Positions 16,145 through 25,451 are shown, counted from the stretch's first letter. The stretch: DNA of 53,857 nt from Mesorhizobium sp. WSM3859 (GCF_002295065.1 NZ_NSGG01000026.1:1-53857); one strand, 5' to 3'. Notes: generated from the sequence alone by a model not told the origin. A program made the numbers and translations.

Positions 16145-16990
16145 ATGAGCGTTTGTGGACGCAACTCGCGTGCCCTGCCCTGGGCGCTGGTCACGCCGGC
16201 GCTGGTGTGGACGCTTCTGTTCTTCGTGCTGCCCTTCATCGCCATGGGGCTTTCCAGCCTCACGGCGCATGAAGGCGGCGGCTTCACTCTAGCCAATTAC
16301 AGCCAGTTCTTCACCGATCCGTCCTATTGGTGGGCGATGGTGAACTCGCTGGAGGTGACGGCGATCGTCACCGTGATCTCGATCCTGCTCGCCTACCCCT
16401 TCGCCTGGATCCTCGCCGAGATGGTTCCGGAACGCCGGCAGCGGCTGGCGCTGATGCTGGCCGTGCTGCCGTTCTGGACATCCTATGTCGTGCGCTCCTA
16501 TTCCTGGCTGCTGGTGCTGGCGCAGAACGGCGTCATCAACCGGACGCTCACAGGTATCGGCCTCATCGGCGAACCGCTGCAGCTTGCCAACACGCGCTTC
16601 GCCACCGTCACCGGCTTCGTGCACTTCTTCGTCATGCTTTTGACGCTGACGATCTTCGCCAATCTCAAGCAGCTCAGCCCGAGCTACCGCAAGGCTGCCG
16701 CCGATCTCGGCGCCGGGCCGGTCCGCACCTTCCTGCATGTCGTGCTGCCGCTGACCTTGCCCGGCATCATGGTCGGCGCCTTCCTCACCTTCGTGCTCTG
16801 CATCGGCGACTACATCACGCCGCAGATCCTCGGCGGCAACAACGAGCTGGTCATGCCGCAACTGGTCATGATGCAGATCGGCCGGCGCGGCGATTTCCCG
16901 CTCGCCTCGGCGCTGTCGATCATCCTGATGGCGGTGGTGACCATCGCCTATCTCGCCTGCGCGCGCTGGCTGAAGATCGAGCGGGCCTGA
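16145..16990 (+). CDS. ABC transporter permease, PotB/PotH type
   Basis: A 281-residue inner-membrane permease with six predicted helices. It starts MSVCGRNSRALPWALVTPAL with the first helix LVWTLLFFVLPFIAMGL, and the ATPase-contact (EAA) loop is SYRKAAADLGAGPVRTFLHV with the usual glycine spacing and LPLTLPGIMVGAFLTF after it. This is the first of two permease subunits. It is encoded just after the binding protein and two bases before the second permease, so translation is probably coupled. Confidence 0.9.
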   Translation: MSVCGRNSRALPWALVTPALVWTLLFFVLPFIAMGLSSLTAHEGGGFTLANYSQFFTDPSYWWAMVNSLEVTAIVTVISILLAYPFAWILAEMVPERRQRLALMLAVLPFWTSYVVRSYSWLLVLAQNGVINRTLTGIGLIGEPLQLANTRFATVTGFVHFFVMLLTLTIFANLKQLSPSYRKAAADLGAGPVRTFLHVVLPLTLPGIMVGAFLTFVLCIGDYITPQILGGNNELVMPQLVMMQIGRRGDFPLASALSIILMAVVTIAYLACARWLKIERA

Positions 16991-16992
16991 CG

Positions 16993-17775
16993 ATGCGCGC
17001 CGCCGTCCGCCTCGCTGCCTGGGTCTACGCGATCGCCGTCTACGGCTTCATCTTCCTTCCCGTGGTCGTGCTGGTGCTGTTTTCGCTGCAGGCGACCTCC
17101 TTCCCGATCCCGCCCTTCACCGGCCCGTCGCTGCGCTGGTACCAGGCGGTGCTGTCCGATGCGCGGCTGACCTCGGCGCTGGTCAATTCGCTGCTGGTGG
17201 CGGTGCTTTCTTCGCTTGCCTCGATCGCGCTTGGCTTCCTGTCGGCCTGGGGTTTCGCGCGCTTCGTGCTGCCGGGCTCGGCCTTGCTGCGCGGGCTGAT
17301 CACGCTGCCGCTCACCGTCAGCTATCTCATCATCGGCATGGGGCTTTTGGTGCTGTTCAACTGGGCCGGCGTGCCGAAATCGCTTCTAGCCGCCGGCATC
17401 GGCCATGTGGTGATCAACCTGCCGCTCTGCTTCGCCATCATCTACAGCCAGATGGGCGACCACCAGATCAACATCGAGCGCGCCGCGCGCGACCTCGGCG
17501 CCGCCGAATGGAAGGTGCTCTTGATGATCACCGTGCCGGTGATGGCGCCGGCGATCTTCGCCGGCTTCTTCCTGTCGATGACGTTTTCCTGGGACGAGTT
17601 CGTCATCTCCTTCCTGCTCACCCGTTTCGAGACGACGCTGCCGGTGGAAATCTGGAATCTCCTGCGCTCCGGCCTCAATCCCAAGACCAATGCCGTCGGC
17701 TCGCTGGTCTTTGCGGTCTCCATTGTGCTGGTTGTGTTTTTCGAACTGACGCTGTTGCGGAGAAAGCCGGCATGA
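16993..17775 (+). CDS. ABC transporter permease, PotC/PotI type
   Basis: A 260-residue inner-membrane permease with six predicted helices, the second half of the transport channel. It starts MRAAVRLAAWVYAIAVYGFI and has IPPFTGPSLRWYQAVLSDAR, typical of the PotC branch. The ATPase-contact loop is NIERAARDLGAAEWKVLLMI followed by TVPVMAPAIFAGFFLS. Its stop overlaps the start of the ATPase gene by four bases (ATGA), so the two are translationally coupled. Confidence 0.9.
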   Translation: MRAAVRLAAWVYAIAVYGFIFLPVVVLVLFSLQATSFPIPPFTGPSLRWYQAVLSDARLTSALVNSLLVAVLSSLASIALGFLSAWGFARFVLPGSALLRGLITLPLTVSYLIIGMGLLVLFNWAGVPKSLLAAGIGHVVINLPLCFAIIYSQMGDHQINIERAARDLGAAEWKVLLMITVPVMAPAIFAGFFLSMTFSWDEFVISFLLTRFETTLPVEIWNLLRSGLNPKTNAVGSLVFAVSIVLVVFFELTLLRRKPA

Positions 17776-18836
17776 GCGCGCCCCTGGTGGACATCCGCAA
17801 CGTCTCGCACCGCTTCGGCCAGCTTGCCGTGCTGAAGGACGTCTCGCTCGCCATCGAGCCCGGCAGCTACACGATCCTGCTCGGGCCGTCGGGCTCCGGC
17901 AAAACGACGCTGCTTTCGATCCTTGGCGGCTTCGTCACGCCGAGCGAAGGCAAGGTCTTCATTCGTGGCCAGGATTGCACCGCCGTGCCGCCGGCCAGGC
18001 GCCCGACGACCACCGTGTTCCAGGACTATGCGCTGTTTCCGCATATGAGCGTCGGCTCCAATGTCGGCTTCGGGCTGCGCATGCAGGGCGTTGACGGTGC
18101 GACCCGGGCGGCGAAGGCGCGCGATGCGCTGGCGCTTGTCGGGCTGGCGGCTGCCTTCGACAAAAAGCCGCATCAGCTCTCCGGCGGCCAGCGGCAGCGC
18201 GTGGCGCTGGCCCGCGCGCTGGTCATCGAGCCGGCGGTGCTGCTGCTCGACGAGCCGCTCGGCGCGCTGGATCTCAAGCTGCGCCGGCAGATGCAGGACG
18301 AACTGAAGGCGATCCAGAAGCGCGTCGGCACCGCCTTTGTCCATGTCACGCATGACCAGGAAGAAGCGATGGCGCTGGCGGACCATTGCGTGGTGATGAA
18401 TGACGGCCGCATCGAGGATGAAGGCCCGCCCGAGCGCGTCTATGCGCGGCCGAAAACACGCTTCTCCGCCACCTTCATGGGCGAAAGCACCATCCTTGCC
18501 GGCACCGTGACCGAGGCGAGGAACGGGATCGTCACGGTCTCGACGGCGGTCGGGCCGATTTCGGTGCACGGCACGTCGCCTGCCGGCGGCAAGATCGCGC
18601 TCGCGATCCGGCCCGAGCACCTGGTTCTCGACGAGGCGAAAGGCGATATCGCGCTGGGCAAGGCGAAGGTCGGTGACGTCGTCTTCCAGGGCAGCTTCAA
18701 GCGCGTGCTGGCCGCCTCGGCGCAGGATCCCGCTCTGCAATTCATCGCCAAGGCGCCCGCTTCGGCTGCCGTTCAGGCAGGCGACACGATCGCGGTTTCA
18801 TGCAACGCTCAGGACATCATCCTGCTGGCGGACTGA
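17772..18836 (+). CDS. ABC transporter ATP-binding protein, PotA type
   Basis: A 354-residue ATPase. Walker A is GPSGSGKTT, the Q-loop is FQDYALFPHM, the signature is LSGGQRQRVALARAL, Walker B is VLLLDEPLGALD and the H-loop is VTHDQEEAMAL. After residue 240 comes a TOBE-type regulatory domain, with GKIALAIRPEHLVL, as in PotA and related CUT1/MOI importers. It energises uptake through the two upstream permeases. It is followed after three bases by the hydrolase gene, showing one continuous operon. Confidence 0.92.
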   Translation: MSAPLVDIRNVSHRFGQLAVLKDVSLAIEPGSYTILLGPSGSGKTTLLSILGGFVTPSEGKVFIRGQDCTAVPPARRPTTTVFQDYALFPHMSVGSNVGFGLRMQGVDGATRAAKARDALALVGLAAAFDKKPHQLSGGQRQRVALARALVIEPAVLLLDEPLGALDLKLRRQMQDELKAIQKRVGTAFVHVTHDQEEAMALADHCVVMNDGRIEDEGPPERVYARPKTRFSATFMGESTILAGTVTEARNGIVTVSTAVGPISVHGTSPAGGKIALAIRPEHLVLDEAKGDIALGKAKVGDVVFQGSFKRVLAASAQDPALQFIAKAPASAAVQAGDTIAVSCNAQDIILLAD

Positions 18837-18839
18837 GCC

Positions 18840-19598
18840 ATGAGCATGCTTCCGGTCATCGAGGCTCCCGACTGGTACGAAACCATCCGCATGGGCGACG
18901 ACATCACGCTCATCCATGAGCCGTGGATAAAGCCGTTCTTCCGCTGCAACATCTGGCATGTGCGCGGGCGCGACCGCGACCTGTTGTTCGACACCGGCCT
19001 TGGCCATTTCAGCCTGAGCAGCCATGTGCCGCTGGTGAGCGAACGCAAGCTTACCTGCGTCGCCAGCCACACGCATTTCGACCATATCGGCTGCCACCAC
19101 GAGTTCCCGGACCGCTGCGTGCATGCGGCGGAAGCGGCAATCCTCGCCGATCCGCGCAACGAATGGACGGTCGCGGACCGTTACGCCAATGAAGAGATGT
19201 TCGATCGCCAGCCGCAAGGCTGGGACACGGCGGGCTATCGCATCCCGCCCGCTCCCGCCGGCAGGCTGCTCGGACATGGCGACGTCATCGACCTAGGCGA
19301 CCGCGCCTTCGAGGTCATCCACACGCCTGGACATTCGCCTGGCGGCATCGCGCTCTACGAAAAGAAAACCGGCATCCTGCTGTCGGGCGACATCGTCTAT
19401 GATGGGCCGCTGATCGACGACGTCTATCACTCAGATATTGAGGACTATGTCGGGACGCTGCTCGCCATGCGCGATCTCGAGGTGTCGATCGTCCATGGCG
19501 GCCATTTCCCAAGCTTCGGCAAGGTGCGCTACCGGCAACTCATCGATGAATATGTCGCGGGCAAACGCAAAGCCGGCTGCCACCTGCGGGGCGGCTGA
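18840..19598 (+). CDS. Metallo-beta-lactamase-fold hydrolase
   Basis: A 252-residue MBL-fold protein. The metal-binding motif is HTHFDH (His77, His79, Asp81, His82), with a further ligand His in VIHTPGHSPGGIALY and another in SIVHGGHFPSFG. LLSGDIVYDG supplies the bridging aspartate. Such enzymes hydrolyse thioesters, lactones, phosphodiesters and more, so the substrate is not known. It is the last gene of the transporter operon, only three bases after the ATPase gene, which suggests that it acts on the imported compound or a product of it. Confidence 0.85.
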   Translation: MSMLPVIEAPDWYETIRMGDDITLIHEPWIKPFFRCNIWHVRGRDRDLLFDTGLGHFSLSSHVPLVSERKLTCVASHTHFDHIGCHHEFPDRCVHAAEAAILADPRNEWTVADRYANEEMFDRQPQGWDTAGYRIPPAPAGRLLGHGDVIDLGDRAFEVIHTPGHSPGGIALYEKKTGILLSGDIVYDGPLIDDVYHSDIEDYVGTLLAMRDLEVSIVHGGHFPSFGKVRYRQLIDEYVAGKRKAGCHLRGG

Positions 19599-20029
19599 GC
19601 GATAAGGCGAAGCGAAGCCTACAGCGCTCGTTGCGGGCAAGGCGTTCCCGTGGCGTCACCGCAACGGGAAACTGTCGGCTGCGGCCGCTGGCTCATCTCT
19701 TCCGAGTGGCGCACGAGTTCTGCGAACATCAGCGCGAAACTTCCCATCATCAGGAAGACTATGATCAAACGCGTTACCGGCAATAGACAGGTCTCTCGAC
19801 TGGCCAGCCCCCGCCAACCCATCCACTGTCGGCTAACATGATCGATATGGCTTTACGAGTGTTTAAGCTTCCTCTTAACCATTGTGGCCATCACATTCAT
19901 GTCGCTCCTGTCACGAAGCGCGATTGCCCGGTGTGATCCGCCGGCCAGTGCTGCACCCTTCACAGATATGGGCCACGCATGCTACGCCGTCGCCGGCGCG
20001 GCCCCGCAGACGGTCGCCCTCCGGGAGCC
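19599..20029. other. Gap between hydrolase and NAD kinase genes
   Basis: A 430-base interval with one doubtful small reverse-strand frame (19619-19822) and the probable nadK promoter area. A TTAACCATTG stretch near 19876 is AT-rich. I see no strong terminator, repeat or RNA gene. Confidence 0.5.
19619..19822 (-). CDS. Possible small single-pass membrane protein, 67 aa
   Basis: This 67-residue frame carries one credible membrane helix, TRLIIVFLMMGSFALMFAEL, followed by a charged and cysteine-containing tail. That helix is the only argument for a gene. There is no clear Shine-Dalgarno sequence and no recognised family, and the opposite strand is also open here. Treat it as doubtful. Confidence 0.3.
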   Translation of the reverse strand: MGWRGLASRETCLLPVTRLIIVFLMMGSFALMFAELVRHSEEMSQRPQPTVSRCGDATGTPCPQRAL

Positions 20030-20803
20030 ATGAGCAAAGCCGCCAGCCGTTTCGCCTTCGTCTCGTCCGACACCGACGACGCCCTCGCCGCGCGGGAAAG
20101 TCTGTCGGCGCGCTATGGGCAGGTGCCTGTCGCCGAGGCGGAGATCATCATCGCGCTCGGCGGCGACGGTTTTCTTCTGCAGACGCTGCGCGAGACGATG
20201 AGCACAGGCAAGAAGGTCTACGGCATGAACCGTGGCACCATCGGCTTCCTGATGAACGAATATCGCGCCGGCGGTCTTGAGGAACGCATCGCCAACGCCG
20301 TTGCCGAGACGATCCGGCCGCTGGAAATGGTCGCCGTGACGCATGACGGCGAATCCGTTTCGGCGCCGGCCATCAACGAGGTGGCGCTGTGGCGCCAATC
20401 CTACCAGACGGCGAAGATCCGCATCACCATCGACGGCCAGGTGCGGCTGGAAGAACTGAATTGCGACGGCGTCATGATCGCCACCCCCGCCGGCTCCACG
20501 GCCTATAATCTGTCGGCGCACGGGCCGATCCTGCCGCTCGACGCACCGCTCCTGGCATTGACGCCGGTCAGCCCTTTCCGGCCGCGCCGCTGGCGCGGGG
20601 CGCTGCTGTCCAACAAGGCGACCGTGCGTTTCGACATACTGGAAGCCGAAAAGCGCCCAGTGAATGCCGCCGCGGACCATACCGAGGTCAAGGCGGTTGC
20701 CTCCGTCACCGTGCGGGAATCGCCGACGGCGACGGCAACTTTGCTGTTCGATCCGAACCATTCCTGGAACGAACGCATCCTTGCCGAGCAGTTCCGCTAC
20801 TGA
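20030..20803 (+). CDS. nadK: NAD kinase
   Basis: A 257-residue enzyme that phosphorylates NAD to NADP. The GGDGFLLQTLR motif is the catalytic diphosphate-binding signature, NRGTIGFLMNEY follows with the conserved NE pair, and CDGVMIATPAGSTAYNLSAHGP is the conserved C-terminal block. Size matches the short alphaproteobacterial NadK. The start MSKAASRFAFVSSD is taken because it gives that size and begins right before the first strand; a frame extension of 17 arginine-rich residues upstream is judged non-coding. Cytosolic; no operon partner. Confidence 0.93.
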   Translation: MSKAASRFAFVSSDTDDALAARESLSARYGQVPVAEAEIIIALGGDGFLLQTLRETMSTGKKVYGMNRGTIGFLMNEYRAGGLEERIANAVAETIRPLEMVAVTHDGESVSAPAINEVALWRQSYQTAKIRITIDGQVRLEELNCDGVMIATPAGSTAYNLSAHGPILPLDAPLLALTPVSPFRPRRWRGALLSNKATVRFDILEAEKRPVNAAADHTEVKAVASVTVRESPTATATLLFDPNHSWNERILAEQFRY

Positions 20804-20885
20804 GCCGGCGCGGCGATATTGTTTCGATTAAGCATCGCGATTAAGGTTACGTCTTCACAATCACCGGGATTTCCGGCTGTTTCTG

Positions 20886-20914
20886 TTGACAAATCGCGGA
20901 CTTGCGCCTAACTG
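20886..20914 (+). promoter_or_regulatory. Candidate sigma-70 promoter of the DEAD-box helicase gene
   Basis: TTGACA at 20886-20891 is separated by 17 bases from TAACTG at 20909-20914, a good housekeeping pair. Transcription would begin near 20921, which excludes the ATG at 20902 as the start of the helicase gene. Confidence 0.5.
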
Positions 20915-20994
20915 CAACCGCGATCTTGCAAGCGCGCGGCGCCTGCCGCAACACGTGTTGCGATTTTCCCGAACCAGCCAAAGACATCAAAAAC

Positions 20995-22533
20995 TTGTCC
21001 TCAGACACCACGACCGCTCAAGAAGCGTTGACCTTTTCGGACCTTGGCCTTTCGCCGAAGGTCCTCTCCGCAGTCTCAGATGCCGGCTACACCAAGCCGA
21101 CTCCGATCCAGGGCGGCGCCATCCCGCATGCGCTGCTCGGCAAGGACGTGCTGGGCATCGCCCAGACCGGCACCGGCAAGACCGCTTCCTTCGTGCTGCC
21201 GATGCTGACGCGATTGGAAAAGGGCCGGGCGCGCGCCCGCATGCCGCGCACGCTGATCCTCGAGCCGACGCGCGAGCTCGCCGCGCAGGTCGAGGAAAAC
21301 TTCATCAAATACGGCAAGAACCACAAGCTCAACATCGCGCTTCTGATCGGCGGCGTCTCCTTCGACGAGCAGGACAAGAAGCTCGAACGCGGCGCCGATG
21401 TGCTGATCGCGACACCGGGCCGCCTGCTCGATCACCGCGAGCGCGGCAAGCTTCTGCTCAATGGCGTCGAGATCCTTGTCATCGACGAAGCCGACCGCAT
21501 GCTCGACATGGGTTTCATTCCCGATATCGAGCGCATCTGCGAGATGATCCCGTTCACGCGCCAGACACTGTTCTTCTCGGCCACGATGCCGCCGGAGATC
21601 ACCAAGCTGACCGAGAAATTCCTGCACGCCCCGGTTCGCGTCGAGGTCTCCAAGGCCGCCTCCACCGCAACCAGCATCACGCAGCGCCTGGTGAAGTCCG
21701 GCAACAAGCCCTGGGAAAAGCGCGAGACGCTGCGCAATCTGATCAAGGCCGAAGACGCCGACCTGAAGAACGCCATCATCTTCTGCAACCGCAAGGTCGA
21801 GGTGTCGGAGCTGTTCCGCTCGCTGTTGAAGCATGATTTCGACGCCGGCGCCCTGCATGGCGACATGGACCAGCGCGCCCGCATGCAGATGCTTGCCAAT
21901 TTCCGCGACGGCAAGCTGCGCTATCTCGTTGCCTCGGACGTCGCCGCGCGCGGCCTCGACATTCCCGATGTCAGCCACGTCTTCAACTACGACGTGCCGA
22001 TCCATGCCGAGGACTATGTCCATCGCATCGGCCGCACCGGCCGCGCCGGACGCGCGGGCAAGTCCTTCACCATCGCCACGCGCTCCGACACCAAATATGT
22101 CGACGCCATCGAGAGGCTGATCGGCACCAAGATCGAATGGCATGACGGCGACCTGTCGACCGTGACCGAGAGCGAAGGCGAAGAGCAGCCGCGCCGTGGC
22201 CGTGGCGCCCCACGCCGGGCCGGCCGCAAGGACGAGGACCGCAAGGACCGCGGCGAGCGCAAGAAGGACCGTCACGCCAAGCGCGACGAAGCGCCCGAGG
22301 TCGCGCGCGAGGAACAGCCCATCGCCGAAGTGGCCGACATCGCCGAACGCCGCGCTCGCAAGGACGCGATCCGTTCCGAGAACGAGCGCAAGGGTTCGGG
22401 CAACCGTCACGAGCAGCGCAGCGACGCTCGTCCGCAGCGCGACCGCCCTGGCCGCCATCGCGAGGAAGACGACGCGACCGTCGGCTTCGGCGACGACGTG
22501 CCGGCCTTCATGCGGATCGTCGCCAAAGTCTGA
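20995..22533 (+). CDS. DEAD-box RNA helicase, RhlE-like
   Basis: An ATP-dependent RNA helicase of about 512 residues. The Q motif is GYTKPTPIQ, motif I AQTGTGKT, Ia PTRELAAQ, II DEADRMLDMGF, III SAT, V VASDVAARGLDIPDV and VI HRIGRTGRAG. After the helicase core (about 390 residues) there is a basic, low-complexity tail rich in Arg, Lys, Glu and Asp that likely binds RNA, as in RhlE and related enzymes. It probably acts in ribosome assembly or RNA turnover; RNase E is also encoded in this window. The start is uncertain: TTG at 20995 is chosen because of the promoter upstream and because conserved sequence begins soon after it. Confidence 0.9.
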   Translation: MSSDTTTAQEALTFSDLGLSPKVLSAVSDAGYTKPTPIQGGAIPHALLGKDVLGIAQTGTGKTASFVLPMLTRLEKGRARARMPRTLILEPTRELAAQVEENFIKYGKNHKLNIALLIGGVSFDEQDKKLERGADVLIATPGRLLDHRERGKLLLNGVEILVIDEADRMLDMGFIPDIERICEMIPFTRQTLFFSATMPPEITKLTEKFLHAPVRVEVSKAASTATSITQRLVKSGNKPWEKRETLRNLIKAEDADLKNAIIFCNRKVEVSELFRSLLKHDFDAGALHGDMDQRARMQMLANFRDGKLRYLVASDVAARGLDIPDVSHVFNYDVPIHAEDYVHRIGRTGRAGRAGKSFTIATRSDTKYVDAIERLIGTKIEWHDGDLSTVTESEGEEQPRRGRGAPRRAGRKDEDRKDRGERKKDRHAKRDEAPEVAREEQPIAEVADIAERRARKDAIRSENERKGSGNRHEQRSDARPQRDRPGRHREEDDATVGFGDDVPAFMRIVAKV

Positions 22534-22557
22534 GCCTCCACCTGTAGAAGCAGACGT

Positions 22558-22591
22558 GAAAACGGCCCGGTTCGGGCCGTTTCTTTTTTTG
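22558..22591 (+). terminator. Terminator after the DEAD-box helicase gene
   Basis: AAAACGGCCCG pairs with CGGGCCGTTT around a TT loop and is followed by CTTTTTTT. It lies 25 bases past the stop codon. The A-run on the left flank would also let it act for the convergent gene. Confidence 0.85.
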
Positions 22592-22612
22592 CGCTGTTTT
22601 GCTCGCCCTGCC

Positions 22613-23221
22613 CTACATCGGTCCAGGCATCATCTTGGTCGGCTTCTCCAGCATCGGGAACTCGGCCCTGGTGCATTTCACGTTCGGGTTCGTCGGCGTG
22701 AACATGCCGTTCGGATTGTCCCTGAACAGCCAGGCATGCAGGTCGTAGTGAACGAACTCCCTCGGGATGAGCGGGTAGTGTCCTTCCATCGGCCCCATGA
22801 ATTTCTGGCCGAACAGCTTTGGAGCTTCCTTCACGTCCGGCGTCAAAGGCACCAGCCATTCCACGCCGACCAGTTTAAGACCTTTCCTGGTCGGCTCGTA
22901 GATCAGGACGTTGGGCTTCATCGGATCGAGCGGCTTGCCGATGCTCGGGACGTTGACGAAATGGACGCCCATGGCGCCCTTGGGATAGTACATCGCGCCG
23001 TCTATCTTTTCTCCGTTGTAGTAGACGCAGCCTTCGGTCGACAGATAGAGGTCGCGGATGGCGGCCGTGTAATCCTCATACTTGGCCAGGGATTTCTTCA
23101 GGGCTTCGATATCGGCCTTATTGGCATCCTCTGCCCGAGCCGTGGCGGCTCCGAGCCATGCGCCCAAAAGGCCAGTCAAAACGAGGGCGCCGCAGCGCCC
23201 GAGGCGAGTTGTTCTTGTCAT
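22613..23221 (-). CDS. Secreted hypothetical protein, 202 aa
   Basis: A 202-residue exported protein. The start MTRTTRLGRCGALVLTGLLG leads into a signal peptide ending near AATARAED. The mature part has KYEDYTAAIRDLYLSTEGCV, GAMGVHFVNVPSIG, then WLVPLTPDVKEAPKLFGQKF and a closing HYDLHAWLFRDNPNGMFTPT. This His- and aromatic-rich pattern occurs in uncharacterised proteins of proteobacteria, and I can give no function. The longer upstream frame is rejected since GGAGGAATGC gives a ribosome binding site directly before this ATG. Confidence 0.75.
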   Translation of the reverse strand: MTRTTRLGRCGALVLTGLLGAWLGAATARAEDANKADIEALKKSLAKYEDYTAAIRDLYLSTEGCVYYNGEKIDGAMYYPKGAMGVHFVNVPSIGKPLDPMKPNVLIYEPTRKGLKLVGVEWLVPLTPDVKEAPKLFGQKFMGPMEGHYPLIPREFVHYDLHAWLFRDNPNGMFTPTNPNVKCTRAEFPMLEKPTKMMPGPM

Positions 23222-23407
23222 GCATTCCTCCCAGATTCCCTTGATCTGGCCGTGCAAGACCGGGGCGGCAGTGGTGGTTGCGCGGCCGGTTTGACCGCCC
23301 CATCCCCTCTGGAACAGCCAAATGGTAGTCCTTTCCCTGGATTTGGAAAGTATCAATTAGAACAAGCTAATGTCCTAAGACCTTCGCCCCATCTTCGGAC
23401 AGAGCCA

Positions 23408-23437
23408 ACGAAAAACGGCCCCACTCGGGGCCGTTCT
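23408..23437 (-). terminator. Terminator of the OmpA-family lipoprotein gene
   Basis: AACGGCCCC at 23414-23422 pairs with GGGGCCGTT at 23427-23435; on the reverse strand the stem is followed by TTTCGTT. It is 33 bases past the stop of the OmpA-family gene. Confidence 0.8.
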
Positions 23438-23469
23438 GCTTGGTGGCAATTCGCTTCTGGCGCGTTTTC

Positions 23470-24120
23470 TCAGGTGAGCGGCGACAGCTGGATTTCGACG
23501 CGCCGGTTCTGCTCGCGGCCGGCGGCCGTCGCATTGGATGCGATCGGGCGCGTCTTGCCGAAGCCGGTGACGGCGAAGCGGCGCTCATCGACGCCCTGGC
23601 CGGCCAGGTAATTGCCGACGGCGAGCGCGCGGCGCTGCGACAGGTCGAAATTGTGCTGGTCGCCGCCGGTCGAATCGGTGTGGCCGAAAACGTCCACCGT
23701 GGTCTGGCGGAATTTTTTCAGCACCAGCGCGACCGAATTCAGCACCGGATAGAAGCCCGGCTTCACCGCGTCCTGGTCGACGTTGAAGGTGATGTCGGAC
23801 GGCATGTTGAGGATGATCTGGTCGCCGCTGCGGGTGACGCTGACGCCAGTGCCCTGCAGCTGGCGGCGAAGCTCGGCCTCGTTCTGGTCCATGGTCGCGC
23901 CGATCGCGCCGCCGGCGAGCGCGCCGATGCCGGCGCCGATCAACGCGTTGCGGCGGTCATTGCCGCCGGCGAGCAGACCAAGGCTGGCGCCTGCCAGCGC
24001 GCCAAGGCCGGCTCCGGCCGCCGTGTTGGAAATCTTCTGGTCGCCGGTATACGGATCGGTGGTGGTGCAGGCGCTCACCAGCACAGCCGTCGCCACGACG
24101 ACGAGCACGGTCTTCTTCAT
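23470..24120 (-). CDS. OmpA-family lipoprotein with glycine zipper (YiaD-like)
   Basis: A 216-residue outer-membrane lipoprotein. It begins MKKTVLVVVATAVLVSACTT with lipobox VSAC. Residues about 35-85 form a glycine-zipper region (AAGAGLGALAGASLGLLAGG, then GALAGGAIGATMDQ). Residues 105-216 are an OmpA peptidoglycan-binding domain with VDVFGHTDSTGGDQHNFDLS, RRALAVGNYLAGQGV and GREQNRRVEIQL. The protein tethers the outer membrane to peptidoglycan, as YiaD-like proteins do. The start is fixed by the signal peptide; the 13 residues upstream are not part of it. Confidence 0.92.
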   Translation of the reverse strand: MKKTVLVVVATAVLVSACTTTDPYTGDQKISNTAAGAGLGALAGASLGLLAGGNDRRNALIGAGIGALAGGAIGATMDQNEAELRRQLQGTGVSVTRSGDQIILNMPSDITFNVDQDAVKPGFYPVLNSVALVLKKFRQTTVDVFGHTDSTGGDQHNFDLSQRRALAVGNYLAGQGVDERRFAVTGFGKTRPIASNATAAGREQNRRVEIQLSPLT

Positions 24121-24255
24121 GAGATTGGTCCCTCTCCAATTCGCGGCCCTTGCGGCCACGCCAAATCAGCCCTTCCGCAGCCTTGTAGCATGAAATGCGG
24201 CGAAAAACGGAACGGGAATGCGGCCGCAAACCGGCTGGCCGCTCCCGCTTCGCCT

Positions 24256-24624
24256 CTACCACAGATTCTTGCCGTCGATGACCACCACCTCGACCTTGTC
24301 CAGGTCGAAATCGTCAAACAGGCGCGAATTGACACTGATCTTCGGATTGTCGAAATCCGGCTTCCCGGTCGACCAGTCCGGCGTCTCGGTGAAGGTGCCG
24401 CAACCGCAAATGGCGCAGAAACCATGCTTCACGGTCTTCGAGCCCCAGCGATAGAAAGCGACGTTCTCCGGTGGGCTCGTAAGCTTGAATTGCGATGGCA
24501 CATAGTAGGCCCATAGCGACCCGCGCTTCGAGCAGAACGAGCATGTGCATTGCGTCACCGTCTGCGGCGCCTCGGCAACCTCGAAGGTTGTCGCCTTGCA
24601 GTGGCAGCCGCCTTTGATGGTCAT
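24256..24624 (-). CDS. GFA-family (CENP-V/Gfa fold) zinc protein
   Basis: A 122-residue protein of the glutathione-dependent formaldehyde-activating family (PF04828). The zinc-binding cysteines are visible as GGCHCKATTFEV, TQCTCSFCSKRG and CAICGCGTF. Family members carry two zinc ions in a Mss4-like fold. Some bind S-hydroxymethylglutathione in formaldehyde detoxification, but the function of most is unproven. The start MTIKGGCHCK is used, with GAGGTGAGTTC as ribosome binding site. A second member of the family lies at 25452. Confidence 0.88.
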   Translation of the reverse strand: MTIKGGCHCKATTFEVAEAPQTVTQCTCSFCSKRGSLWAYYVPSQFKLTSPPENVAFYRWGSKTVKHGFCAICGCGTFTETPDWSTGKPDFDNPKISVNSRLFDDFDLDKVEVVVIDGKNLW

Positions 24625-24788
24625 GAACTCACCTCTCCGTTGTCCGCCGCGCCCATATTGCACGCAATTCCGAACCGAAAACCGCTACGCAATTTTCCTG
24701 GAATTGCTCGGTGGCAAGGCAGCATAAAGAAGCAGTCCTGACAACCGTCTGTCGGCAGCTTCGGCAGAGATGCTGGCGTGCTCGAAGG

Positions 24789-25166
24789 CTAATAAGAGGG
24801 CGGCGGCACGAACAGGCAGATGGTCTTGCCGGCGTCGAGCCCGGCCTGATGCGCGCACCAGTGATATTCGCCGTCGGGCGAATTCTTGACCCGCTTGTCG
24901 CTATAGGCCACCACCTCGCCCGTGCCTTCTATGACATAGCCTTCGGGCCGCTCGCTGATCGATGACTGCGGCACTTCCTTGCAATCGAAGTTGGCACAAC
25001 AGGCAAAGGGGTATTTCCAGCCTTGCGGCGTGGCCGCCGTCGGCTGGGCGTCGTGCGCGATAGCCGGCGGCGCCAGCACCGAGATGGCCCCAACTGCGAA
25101 CAGCGAGCACAAAAGTCGGCCAGCCGGTCGAACGGCTTGGGCCGATCTTGATATGGCAGCAGACAT
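24789..25166 (-). CDS. Secreted hypothetical protein, 125 aa
   Basis: A 125-residue exported protein. Its signal peptide ends near LAPPAIAHD, and the mature part contains PFACCANFDCKEVPQSSI, then YVIEGTGEVVAYSDKRVK and EYHWCAHQAGLDAGKTICLF. Its cysteines (CC..C and two more) suggest disulfide bonds or metal binding. Proteins with this WKYPxxCCxxxDC pattern are widespread and uncharacterised in Rhizobiales. The start could also be an ATG eight codons earlier (25190). Confidence 0.75.
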   Translation of the reverse strand: MSAAISRSAQAVRPAGRLLCSLFAVGAISVLAPPAIAHDAQPTAATPQGWKYPFACCANFDCKEVPQSSISERPEGYVIEGTGEVVAYSDKRVKNSPDGEYHWCAHQAGLDAGKTICLFVPPPSY

Positions 25167-25451
25167 CGAAGCGTTCCTTTCGAGCATCAAGCGTTGTCGC
25201 TTGCCCGTTCCCGGAACGTATCTTCCCAGTGGCCGGATCGTCGGTCGCAGATATGCCGCAGCCGGCCATAAATGCTTTTAACCCCAGCACAGAAGCTGGG
25301 CTGATTCCTCGACTGACGCAAGCAACCGGCGATGCGGCGTTTTGCACCAGCCTCTGCCATCCAGAACCGTGTGCCGGCCTGGCTAACGACCAGTTAGCCG
25401 CACGGTACCAGTGCCCGACAACGGGAAACGGCTCAAGCTGGTTCCGGACGT